From NCBI GenBank assembly GCA_025656675.1, contig JAHXHN010000006.1, positions 38,455 to 102,454 on the forward strand: a DNA stretch of 64,000 nt, given 5' to 3'. This document shows positions 49,532 through 57,885 of this stretch, piece by piece. The stretch's first letter is position 1. Each line of letters starts with the position of its first letter. Position numbers and translations under genes: made by a program. This DNA is from Candidatus Thiodiazotropha sp. (ex Codakia rugifera) (lineage in GTDB: Bacteria; Pseudomonadota; Gammaproteobacteria; Chromatiales; Chromatiaceae). Under the pieces are notes generated by a model. That model made no database searches and was not told the origin of the DNA. It saw nothing but the letters and a program-made list of their open reading frames with translations.

Positions 49532-49545
49532 GCATTTATCATGCC
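49532..49545 (-). promoter_or_regulatory. Candidate sigma-54 promoter for the VPLPA-CTERM gene
   Basis: On the minus strand GGCATGATAAATGC gives GG and GC with the exact 10-base spacing of -24/-12 promoters (consensus TGGCAC-N5-TTGC). The -24 part matches GGCA, the -12 part has ATGC instead of TTGC. It is about 170 bases before the VPLPA gene, with a motif copy 112-127 bases further upstream, a normal enhancer distance. Confidence 0.45.
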
Positions 49546-49656
49546 TGTATAAGCAATATCTACCAATGCAAGCTTATCTTGCTGTTTTTGAAGTATTTTT
49601 TTAGACATCGTCAGCATTCATTATCGTTTAACTGAAATCCTACCCCTCGCCCTTAA

Positions 49657-49672
49657 GTAAACTTTTCCGACA
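49657..49672 (+). promoter_or_regulatory. Conserved 16-bp motif, copy 1
   Basis: GTAAACTTTTCCGACA. It differs from copy 2 (50030-50045) at 2 of 16 positions. It lies in the divergent region between the VPLPA gene and the sugar transferase gene, where an activator of an exosortase regulon could bind. Confidence 0.5.
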
Positions 49673-49837
49673 GCGTAAAAAGTGACGCTTTAAATTGAGC
49701 TGGGGGGTCGAGGCGATTTTTACAATAATTAAGTCTTGGTTAGCTAATCCATGGCAGTGATTGTGAGTATCAGGAAAAGACCTGTCTTTCATGCTGCTCC
49801 TGCAAAATGCATATCCCCATGCTAAACAAGGTATTAG

Positions 49838-49853
49838 AGGCAGATTGCTTGCA
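49838..49853 (+). promoter_or_regulatory. Candidate sigma-54 promoter facing the sugar transferase gene
   Basis: AGGCAGATTGCTTGCA has GG and GC ten bases apart, with GGCA at -24 and TTGCA at -12. It is about 165 bp downstream of motif copy 1. The gene it faces starts 677 bp further on, so a long leader would be needed; this weakens the call. Confidence 0.4.
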
Positions 49854-50029
49854 TTTGGTCAGCTGTCCTTTCTACCCATTTGAGAGGTAGGGTAAATGAG
49901 TAGGTGATGAACCTGCTGTGAATTGGCTTTCGTGAATTTATGGCACTTAATAATCTTGACGCCTTCATGCCAGCTTTGATCGTCAGCGATTTTCATTCCT
50001 AATTGCTAAGCCAATCAGTCTTTTTCATT

Positions 50030-50045
50030 GTAAATTTATCCGACA
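50030..50045 (+). promoter_or_regulatory. Conserved 16-bp motif, copy 2
   Basis: GTAAATTTATCCGACA, in the same orientation as copy 1 and 373 bp from it. It is about 485 bp upstream of the sugar transferase start. No sigma-54 spacing was found just downstream. Confidence 0.5.
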
Positions 50046-50529
50046 CACCACAATCATCGCTATACGTTATGCAGCTGAACTCTTTTTTTCTTGTGAGGCT
50101 ATTAGAGTTGGTGCCTCATCCATTCAATCGAGTCGGCACACTGAATACGGTGCCGGAAACGAATGACTCAACAGCGTTAGGGATGCTCTTCTCTGTCCAA
50201 GATGATGCCAGGAATGGTGTATGGAAACAGTCTGAATTGTGGCATCTTCTTAATCGATTCTTCATACAGTGCCAACCAAAACGCCGAACCGGAATCAAAT
50301 GATTTAACTCAATCGTGTTAATGATCCCGTTATTCACGACATGACACTCACATTAACAAGGGCTTCCTTGGATTATTATAAAATGGGCTGATTGCCCAGT
50401 AAGATGCAAGTGCAATTGAGCGATTCACCTCAAATTTTAATGATAAATATACCCTTTCCTTGATCAAGGAGTTGACCCATAATCATTGGATTGATTGGAC
50501 TTTTCTAAAAATCTTAGAGGATATAAGAT

Positions 50530-51945
50530 TTGCCTGGCGTACAACATTCGGATCGTTCACTGCTACAGCGTCGTAACAGTCTCACCACTTCAATTCAGGC
50601 GCTTCTCGATGGCATTGCCGTGATCGTTTTGATCATTGCTCTCCCCATCGCTTTCAACGGCACCTTGACCATACACTACATCATGCTGGCTCTATTGCTG
50701 CTCGGCAGTATGGCCGTCATCTACGACCGGATGAATATTTACCGTCATCATGGCACTATGACAAAGAAGGCCTTGAAGCTGCTAAAGGCCTGGAGCAGTG
50801 CCTTCGCCTTCCTGCTTTTGTTGGCATTTTTAACCAAGAACACCGAACTCTATTCAAGGACCGTGGTTCTTTTACTCTATATTCTTGGCTATTTGGCACA
50901 AGCCTTCCTTCACTTTGGAGTCAGGTTTATACAACGCCGTATGGCCTCACATGATGTTAATACAAGGGCACTTATAATCGGTACAGGCTCTCTTGCCGAT
51001 CATATTTATCACCGAATCAACGCAAACCCCTGGATGCCTGAAGAGGTAATGGGCACAATCACTCTTTCAGATTCCATACCCCAAGATAATAAACCGGCTG
51101 ATGACCGCCCCCCTATCCTTGGAACCTTGAAGGATGTGCAGGGATTGATAGCGGAACACAGCATCCAAACGATCTATATCGCTGTCTCCCTGGATAGTTC
51201 GCCGATTATCCAAAAGATCTATTTCGACCTGCTAAATGTCAATGTAAACATCCATTGGGCACCCAATATTTTTGCCTTGAACTTAATCAATCATAGTGTG
51301 AAAGAGTTAGCCGGCATTCCCATCCTGACCCTTTCAGAATCTCCATTGATTGGATCTCACCTTTTGATCAAGGCAATAGAGGACCGGGTGTTGGCTACTT
51401 TGATTCTGATCCTTGTCAGTCCGATCATGCTCGTGACTGCCGTATTGATAAAGATCGAATCACCTGGTCCTGTGTTCTTTCGCCAGGAACGAACAGGCTG
51501 GGATGGAAAGAATTTTAAAATCTGGAAGTTCCGCAGTATGAGACAACATAAGGAAAAAGACGGCATTGTTAAACAGGCCACACGTGAAGACCCACGTATT
51601 ACCCGTATCGGCCGGTTTATTCGCCGCACCAGTATCGACGAACTGCCTCAGCTGTTTAATGTACTGGCCGGACAGATGTCACTTGTAGGACCCAGGCCCC
51701 ACGCACTTCAGCACAATGAGGCGTATTCGAAACAGATCGTGGCCTATCTGGCCAGACACCGTATTAAACCCGGTATCACAGGTTTAGCTCAGATCAGGGG
51801 ATTTCGAGGAGAGACCAAAGAGCTTGAGCAGATGGAAAAGCGAGTCAAGTATGATCTGGAGTACATCAACAGTTGGTCTTTGTGGCTTGACATCAGCATC
51901 TTAGTTAGAACCATTTTCAGCCTTAAAAATGAAAATGCTTATTAA
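50530..51945 (+). CDS. Polyprenyl-phosphate sugar phosphotransferase (WcaJ/EpsB type), initiating enzyme
   Basis: 471 residues from a TTG at 50530, with AGAGG nine bases upstream. Four N-terminal transmembrane helices, a CoA-binding-like central domain (TRALIIGTGSLADHIYHRI), a fifth membrane segment (LATLILILVSPIMLVTAVLI) and the catalytic bacterial sugar transferase domain: ESPGPVFFRQERTGWDGKNF, KIWKFRSM, SIDELPQLFNVLAGQMSLVG and PRP. It loads the first sugar-1-phosphate on undecaprenyl phosphate, starting EPS repeat assembly. It is divergent from the VPLPA/Wzz group and precedes cysC. Confidence 0.93.
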   Translation: MPGVQHSDRSLLQRRNSLTTSIQALLDGIAVIVLIIALPIAFNGTLTIHYIMLALLLLGSMAVIYDRMNIYRHHGTMTKKALKLLKAWSSAFAFLLLLAFLTKNTELYSRTVVLLLYILGYLAQAFLHFGVRFIQRRMASHDVNTRALIIGTGSLADHIYHRINANPWMPEEVMGTITLSDSIPQDNKPADDRPPILGTLKDVQGLIAEHSIQTIYIAVSLDSSPIIQKIYFDLLNVNVNIHWAPNIFALNLINHSVKELAGIPILTLSESPLIGSHLLIKAIEDRVLATLILILVSPIMLVTAVLIKIESPGPVFFRQERTGWDGKNFKIWKFRSMRQHKEKDGIVKQATREDPRITRIGRFIRRTSIDELPQLFNVLAGQMSLVGPRPHALQHNEAYSKQIVAYLARHRIKPGITGLAQIRGFRGETKELEQMEKRVKYDLEYINSWSLWLDISILVRTIFSLKNENAY

Positions 51946-52055
51946 TACTTTCGCAAAGAAAATGACAGACAATTGTAGAAATGAGACTGACAAGTTTATT
52001 TTTTAACTACGCACTTTACAGTTAGCGTAAAAATAGTTTTTTTGGAGTAGTTAGC

Positions 52056-52664
52056 ATGGACGATAATATCATTTGGCATCACGCAACAGTTACCCGTGAT
52101 CGACGGGAAAAGATGAACATGCACCGGGCGAAACTGCTCTGGTTTACCGGACTGTCCGGTTCGGGGAAATCCACACTGGCACACGCGCTTGAGGAACGAC
52201 TCCATCAGCGGGGTAGTAGAACCTATGTATTCGATGGTGACAATGTCAGACATGGATTGTGTCGGGATCTTGGGTTTTGTATCGATGACCGGACCGAAAA
52301 TATTCGGCGCATCGGTGAGATGTCGAAACTATTTGTCGATGCCGGAATCATCGCACTGACCGCATTCATTTCACCCATTCGTGAAGACAGGGATCGGGCA
52401 CGCAGTCTGTTTGCCGATGGGGATTTTATCGAGGTCTATGTCAAGGCCTCGATCGAGACCTGTGAATCACGGGATGTCAAAGGACTTTATAAGAAAGCTC
52501 GAGCAGGGGAAATACCACATTTCACCGGCATATCATCGCCCTATGAAGCACCTGAAAAACCGGAAATTATCATAGATACAGAGCATTCAACGGTTGAACA
52601 GTGCGTCGATTTGCTCCTTGAATCATTGGAAAATCTCGGTGTCATCCCTAACTCAGTTGTATAA
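52056..52664 (+). CDS. cysC: Adenylylsulfate (APS) kinase
   Basis: 202 residues. P-loop [61 protein letters not shown] and the [22 protein letters not shown]-like region ([17 protein letters not shown]) are standard. It phosphorylates APS to PAPS, the universal sulfate donor. No ATP sulfurylase or PAPS reductase is nearby; the partner here is the EPS locus with its sulfotransferase-like gene, which points to polymer sulfation instead of cysteine synthesis. A good ribosome site (TTTTGGAG) lies upstream. Confidence 0.95.
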   Translation: MDDNIIWHHATVTRDRREKMNMHRAKLLWFTGLSGSGKSTLAHALEERLHQRGSRTYVFDGDNVRHGLCRDLGFCIDDRTENIRRIGEMSKLFVDAGIIALTAFISPIREDRDRARSLFADGDFIEVYVKASIETCESRDVKGLYKKARAGEIPHFTGISSPYEAPEKPEIIIDTEHSTVEQCVDLLLESLENLGVIPNSVV

Positions 52665-53264
52665 CTATTATTTGATTGTCCGTAAATCAACATAAATTAA
52701 TGCACATGCTTTAACTGTAGAACATGGGAACAATACGCCATATTCAGAATATAAGTTGGCACGACTGACAGTATCTGATAAAGCAGTGCTGGATGTGATT
52801 TACCTGGATAACCCATCATTATGGCGCATGCCCACTACTGCCCGAATTAAATTTCATTGACCAGAGCCCTGATTTTACACCTATCGTCTGGCGAGACTAT
52901 CTACAACTTAACCACCAAGCTCGAATAGCCGTTTGTCTTGTTCATCAAACGACAGGTGGGGCAGGGCTCCACCCTAAGGTCCATTTCGAAGTGTAGCGTG
53001 GGGCCCTGCCCACCGTAAGATACTGGAAGTTTAAGTCCCGTCTGTGACTTATTGTGACCAAACAGAGATGCTGCTTTACCTCCAGGCCAATCGTGTTTAC
53101 TTATTCCGGACAATAGTGGGTATGTACCGGAATGGGGAGCTAATGGATTGATGCGATACTGGCATGATGGTTGGCTCCGGTTGCTCAAGCATCATTATAA
53201 AACCAACAATGTTGATCATATCAGGTTACAGCTACTACACTTACCAACCTGCCGGATCTGGTTT
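52665..53264. other. Intergenic region, 600 bp
   Basis: No gene supported. It contains a copy of the TTGTCCGTAAAT-AAC sequence at 52676-52691 shared with the element at 21380-21572, and the large hairpin at 52955-53014. The minus-strand frame at 52901-53188 runs through the hairpin and looks spurious. Confidence 0.5.
52955..53014. repeat. Long GC-rich inverted repeat
   Basis: GGTGGGGCAGGGCTCCAC (52955-52972) pairs imperfectly with GTGGGGCCCTGCCCACC (52998-53014) around a 25-base loop. GC content is far above the surrounding DNA. It looks like a copy of a dispersed palindromic repeat; no T-run follows it. Confidence 0.6.
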
Positions 53265-55730
53265 TCATTCTTTGTTTTCCTGCAAAATTATTTCGACTCT
53301 TCTGTTGCCCAAGCGCTTCTCGAGTGCTTCATTTTCCTCATCGGATAGCTTCGGTATAGGTCCACGCCCTTCAACTCGAATACGCTCGAGCGGTATACCT
53401 CTTTCCGTAAAGTACCTTGAAACCGCTTGTGCACGATCTATCGATAGCCGCATGTTGTAGAGGGGCTCACCACTTGCATCGGTATAACCGCTAATCCTCA
53501 CCGTTGACTGTTTGTTAAGTGAAAGAACGATGAATAGATCATTCAACATGTTATTGAATTGCTCAGGGATCTCTGTATTGTCAAACTCAAAATAGATCTG
53601 AAATTTCCTCTCGATATCCAAATCTCCGGATTGATCCTGGAGTGATTCATCCACTTCAACTTGCTGATATGTTGACTGTGTCGCTATATAGTCTTTACTG
53701 GCCTTTTCTATCGAATCATCAGTAACTGCTGACTGATCATTTTCTGGTTTGGTTGGCGTTTCATTCACAGCCACAGGTGGATCATCCTGTTCGGGTGATA
53801 CCACTTCACCTGCATCAGCTATGCTACCCGGTTTAGTCACATCTTCAGTCGGCTCCTGATCTGTAGTCTTTTCATCCGTCACTACCGGCTTGTTTAAAAT
53901 GGCGGTATCTTCAGCTGGTTCAGTATTATCCTGAGCATCACTCTGTACTTGTGCGTCATCTTCTATCTGAGCATCACCTTCCTCCTCGGCATCACCCAGC
54001 ACCTTAACAGCTTCATCGGTAGTGTGTGGCTCGACTGTTTGCTGATTGAATACACCCCGAACCATACTCGCCACTTTATCCCAAGCAGTTTGTAACTGTG
54101 CAGGTTGCAGAATAAACAGTGCCAGAATAAAGAGGCCGACCAAAACAAAAAAGAAGATGTGACGTAATGATTTTCCGATACCATCTGCAAAGAGTTCATC
54201 GACTTCAACGGTTTCAGCGGTATTAATTAATCCGCCTTTTTCATCAATGTCATGTTTGCGTTTCTCTGCCTTCATTGAGGGTAGGTTGAGAATATCTTCT
54301 GTCTTGTGATGAGAATACTCTTCAGATGCTTCCTGGTCATTAATCCAGGTTTTTGGTGATACCTCTGAAATGATTTTAGAATCACTTTCATTCTCTGAAG
54401 ATATGGTCGCCTCAGCCATCAACTCATCAGCAACTGTTCTATTCTCATGCAGAATCCTTGATGTCAGTGCTTTCTGTGCTTCATCATCAAGGAATAGCTT
54501 ACCCGCGGGAGAGGTGAATCTTTCCGTTATCTCATCCTCGATGTGGCCTGGCGTTTGACCATTTAGCGCGATCTCTTTTTCACCATCAGAAGCTTGTTCT
54601 TCAATTAATATGGCTAACTCACCATCATCGATAGGTGGCTGTGTCTGAAGATCAGGCTCGGAGTCAATAGGTGGCAGTTGTTGAAGATCAGACTCCGAAT
54701 CGATAGATGGCAGTTGTTGAAGATCAGGCTCAGAGTCGACATCTTGCTCAGCATCTTTGGCGGGTGTCTCACCGCTATCTGTGTCTTCATTGTCATCCTG
54801 CAAAGATGGTAGATCAGTCTCTAAATCCTCCTTCTCAAGTGATTCCGTCAACTTGGCCTGCACATCACCATATTTACTTTTAAACGCTGCAAATGATTCG
54901 CCAGGAGTAAAGGATAACCGCTCTTCATCAAATAACTCTTCCGCCACAATCCATACATCTTCTTCAGAGAAGGTATGTTTCTCTTCCAAAGCGCCATAGA
55001 GCAACAGGCGGCTTGCTACATGATTTATCTTTCTGGGTATTCCATTAGTCAAATAGTGAATAAGGGGAAAAATTGCAGGGTCCAGTTTTGGATCATCATG
55101 CCAACCGACAATACCTAACCTGTGCTCTATATAACCCTCTGTCTGCTGTACATTCATGGATTCGATTTGGCAGGTGGCGATCAATCTCTGCCGTATCTGC
55201 TCCATGGCAGGACCTAGGATGACATTTCTTAGTTCATCCTGGCCGATCAGGAAGATCTGAAAAAGAGGGTGACTACCGGCTTGCAGGTTTGAGAGCAGAC
55301 GGAGTTCTTCGAGTCCATTCAGGGTCAGGTTTTGTGCCTCATCGATAACAATGATGGCTCGTCTGCCCGCCTGGTACTGACTTGTGACAAACGCCTCAAT
55401 GCGGGTTAACAGCGTCGCCTTATTGTAGGTCTCAGCATGCAAGCCATACTCCAGGGCGACTTTTCGTAAGAGTTCTTCGGCCTGGAGTTGGTTAGTGACC
55501 AGATTGATCGCCAACACCTTCGATTCATCCAATTCCGACAGGATGTCACGGATCAGGGTTGTCTTTCCTGACCCGGGCTGACCGGTGATCATGACAAACC
55601 CTTCCCCCTGATCCAGGGCATATCTCAGGTATGACCACGCCTTAATGTAGTTTTTATGCGCAAACCGGAACTGTTCATCGGCGCTTAACCGAAATGGGTT
55701 TGCATTTAATTCGTAATACGATTCAAACAT
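53265..55730 (-). CDS. ExeA-like AAA+ ATPase with transmembrane segment and C-terminal OmpA domain
   Basis: 821 residues. AAA+ domain at 1-275: MFESYYELNANPFRLSADEQ, Walker A GQPGSGKT at 50-57, Walker B IIVIDEAQNL, and GIPRKINHVASRLLLYG. A long acidic linker follows, including three 12-residue repeats (DSEPDLQQLPSI type, a 36-bp period in DNA at about 54640-54750). One transmembrane helix at about 523-543 (IFFFVLVGLFILALFIL), a second acidic periplasmic linker, then an OmpA-like wall-binding domain at about 715-818 (VRISGYTDASGEPLYNMRLS; RRVEIIL). The layout couples a cytoplasmic ATPase to peptidoglycan. It closes the EPS locus and is a sister of the ATPases at 2679 and 24685. Confidence 0.88.
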   Translation of the reverse strand: MFESYYELNANPFRLSADEQFRFAHKNYIKAWSYLRYALDQGEGFVMITGQPGSGKTTLIRDILSELDESKVLAINLVTNQLQAEELLRKVALEYGLHAETYNKATLLTRIEAFVTSQYQAGRRAIIVIDEAQNLTLNGLEELRLLSNLQAGSHPLFQIFLIGQDELRNVILGPAMEQIRQRLIATCQIESMNVQQTEGYIEHRLGIVGWHDDPKLDPAIFPLIHYLTNGIPRKINHVASRLLLYGALEEKHTFSEEDVWIVAEELFDEERLSFTPGESFAAFKSKYGDVQAKLTESLEKEDLETDLPSLQDDNEDTDSGETPAKDAEQDVDSEPDLQQLPSIDSESDLQQLPPIDSEPDLQTQPPIDDGELAILIEEQASDGEKEIALNGQTPGHIEDEITERFTSPAGKLFLDDEAQKALTSRILHENRTVADELMAEATISSENESDSKIISEVSPKTWINDQEASEEYSHHKTEDILNLPSMKAEKRKHDIDEKGGLINTAETVEVDELFADGIGKSLRHIFFFVLVGLFILALFILQPAQLQTAWDKVASMVRGVFNQQTVEPHTTDEAVKVLGDAEEEGDAQIEDDAQVQSDAQDNTEPAEDTAILNKPVVTDEKTTDQEPTEDVTKPGSIADAGEVVSPEQDDPPVAVNETPTKPENDQSAVTDDSIEKASKDYIATQSTYQQVEVDESLQDQSGDLDIERKFQIYFEFDNTEIPEQFNNMLNDLFIVLSLNKQSTVRISGYTDASGEPLYNMRLSIDRAQAVSRYFTERGIPLERIRVEGRGPIPKLSDEENEALEKRLGNRRVEIILQENKE

Positions 55731-56255
55731 TTAGCAGCTATTTAACTCAATCCTCAACGATACGATCCTATAGCAGAAAGATGCTGAGAAATAGCGCTCC
55801 ACTAATATTATTCTCAGATTTCCTGCCAGCTTGTATCTGTCCAGAAACGTTTATTAACGCCACATCATCCCGATACATGCCGGGACCCTGGGGATTGACT
55901 GACCCCAACGTAGGTTAGTAGCAACTTACTGGATTCCTTCGCCAAAACGACGAGTGCTGGTATTTCTGGGCACAGGTACTCACTCATCCACTTTATAATG
56001 ATAGATCCGTAATGGCGAGTTCGTAACCGTAAATAGTATCCTTCGAACCAGGTGTGAAATCGAGCCTGGTGGAGATGTGATAGGGCTATATCCCTTATTT
56101 GTAGACTGCCCACTCATCAGATTCTGGTGCCACTCCCATAAGCACGGATCATTATTTCTTAAACACTCTGGCGTTACAATAAAACACCCCGAGATTTTGA
56201 ACGACTGAGCAATCTGCATGAGCACCCGGCTCATTCACTTTTTTCAGAATGGGGG
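55731..56255. other. Intergenic region, 525 bp
   Basis: No gene supported; the two overlapping minus-strand frames of about 80 codons lack start context. The left part, about 55866-55938, resembles the palindromic repeat at 59378-59447 (CATCCCGATACATGCCGGGA, then CTTACTGGATTCC). It should contain the promoter of the OmpA-ATPase gene. Confidence 0.45.
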
Positions 56256-57203
56256 TTATAAAGACTTCAGTTCGACCCTTGAGAGCCCGGGTGCGGTCCC
56301 TCGACAGGCGAGATAGGAGTGACAGCGATCAATATACGTTTCGGTGCTTTTAGGCATTGAGACTCTCGCTCTTGCGATGTGAGTAATGAGATCAGCACCG
56401 TCCTTGATCAATCTATGTCCTTCATCTGCCTCCCAACAGGCCAGACAAGAATCTTGATTCTTCTCTAAAGGTCCGATTTTCAATAGCTTTTCACCTGCAA
56501 CTGCAAATTTCGGCCAGACATCGAATATCACCGGATCGGTACGTAGTGTCTCACTTTTAAGCTTTGCCGCATCTGCGAACTGTTTGGTTAATTGCTCAAC
56601 TCCCTGAAAGAAGTGACTATTCTGGAATGCTTCAATCATCGCTTCTGAGATACGATCAATGTCGCGCATTGATTGCGAGATTTTTATATATCGGGTCTCA
56701 TAGAAGGATTCGATAGGTACTGTGAATGCGCGAAAGGGTTCACCCCACAACTCATCAATGCCCTCTTCCCCACTGCGATGCTTTACAAGCCTGCCAAGCT
56801 CCAGCGACTCCAGCAGATATTGACCACACTCATGCAGCATCTCCCTACCCCTGCCACACTTTATGCTCTCATCATCCAGCTTGACCAATTCTCGGAATAT
56901 ATCAGTGCCACGATTAAACAGTGCACCCGCTAACATGGCACCCTTGACCCGTTTAAGTGCCTCGTCATTCTCTTCAGAGTAGGCCTTTCTGGCCTCATCC
57001 AGTCGATCACCAGGCATGTTGATACCGTGTTCAACATGATTGAAAAGGCGGCGGGTTAACGCTTCAATGAGTTTCTTTTTCGTCGCCAGGCTATCTTCCA
57101 TGGGCACATAGTATTTAATCCAGTAGCCATCATAGTAGATACAGGATTTACCACCGATTTCCTTGATTGTGCCGTTGGGACTTTCTTCTGAGCTATGCAT
57201 CAA
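56256..57203 (-). CDS. Uncharacterised protein, 315 residues
   Basis: No family recognised. It begins MMHSSEESPNGTIKEIGGKSCIYYDGYWIKYYVPMED; the second Met (57200) may be the start. The protein is soluble and mostly helical with charged stretches (LATKKKLIEALTRRLFNHVE; RISEAMIEAFQNSHFFQGVEQLTK). Late Cys/His residues (CLACWEADEGHRL and CHSYLACRG) could bind a metal. Codon use and length support a real gene. It is alone on the minus strand with gaps on both sides. Confidence 0.6.
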   Translation of the reverse strand: MMHSSEESPNGTIKEIGGKSCIYYDGYWIKYYVPMEDSLATKKKLIEALTRRLFNHVEHGINMPGDRLDEARKAYSEENDEALKRVKGAMLAGALFNRGTDIFRELVKLDDESIKCGRGREMLHECGQYLLESLELGRLVKHRSGEEGIDELWGEPFRAFTVPIESFYETRYIKISQSMRDIDRISEAMIEAFQNSHFFQGVEQLTKQFADAAKLKSETLRTDPVIFDVWPKFAVAGEKLLKIGPLEKNQDSCLACWEADEGHRLIKDGADLITHIARARVSMPKSTETYIDRCHSYLACRGTAPGLSRVELKSL

Positions 57204-57393
57204 AACTACCTAACATCTGCAATTCGGTGAATTTGACCTTATATGCATCGATTTGTCACATAGATTATGACAGTTGGGTGATAAATTATTTCCTAGCAGT
57301 TATTTCAGAAAAGTCCAACTTTTTCGGGCCACTACCTGTAAATATGCAACAGGCCAGCCCTTTCAGCTGACACTATTCAACCATTGGCCGGTT

Positions 57394-57762
57394 TTATAGG
57401 ACTTCAAGTAATCTCACTAACGATTCAAGCTGCTTATCCTCTTCCATCGCACCTTCCCAGAAAGAGTAGTCAACCTGCTGTTCACCTTCACCCAGAACCA
57501 GTTTAGCCTGGAAAGCGTTCCCGTCACTTGGCCTTGGGTGTTCTTTCAGGCTTCCCAGGGCTTCGATGGCCGCCTGAAGGGCCGACTCCTGCTGTGGGGA
57601 AAGCTGGCCAGTACGCGGCTTCTGAGTGGTGTAAGTGCCTGTATGTACTGTGTAATTACCCGATCTATCAATTTCCAGACGAAATGAATACTCTTCTTCA
57701 CCCGTGACTTGGTAGTTAATCGGAATCATTGTCTTACTCCCGAAGATTGGCTTGGTATCCAT
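57394..57762 (-). CDS. Uncharacterised small protein, 122 residues
   Basis: No family recognised. MIPINYQVTGEEEYSFRLEI, from the Met at residue 12 (57729), may be the true N-terminus. The fold looks like a small alpha/beta domain (YSFRLEIDRSGNYTVHTG; LSPQQESALQAAIEALGSLK; AKLVLGEGEQQVDYSFWEG). No signal peptide or membrane segment. Likely cytoplasmic. Confidence 0.6.
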   Translation of the reverse strand: MDTKPIFGSKTMIPINYQVTGEEEYSFRLEIDRSGNYTVHTGTYTTQKPRTGQLSPQQESALQAAIEALGSLKEHPRPSDGNAFQAKLVLGEGEQQVDYSFWEGAMEEDKQLESLVRLLEVL

Positions 57763-57885
57763 ACTAAATACTGCGCCAGTATCGATCCTATTGGAAAGAC
57801 TAAGATCATGATCTTTTCAGATTTTTTGTGCGCTGTGACTATCTGTCCCACATTATTTCCTTAACCTGAATCCAAAAATCCAGGT

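Larger units (their letters stand above)
49361..50529. other. Large divergent control region, 1169 bp
   Basis: No convincing gene. The plus-strand frame at 50003-50302 and the minus-strand frame at 50116-50337 lack ribosome sites and family resemblance. The region separates the minus-strand VPLPA/Wzz/kinase group from the plus-strand sugar transferase and cysC. It holds the two 16-bp motifs and the two sigma-54-like sites described separately, plus a small dyad AGCGT...ACGCT at about 49673-49690. Confidence 0.6.

Noticed and set aside
49552-49567. Second sigma-54-like site (TTGGTAGATATTGC on the minus strand)
   Set aside because: GG and GC are only eight bases apart; sigma-54 needs ten.
50003-50337. 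Two frames of 99 and 73 codons in the large control region
   Set aside because: No ribosome site, no family resemblance, and they overlap each other on opposite strands.
52901-53188. Minus-strand frame of 95 codons
   Set aside because: It runs through the hairpin repeat at 52955-53014; the coding potential comes from the repeat.
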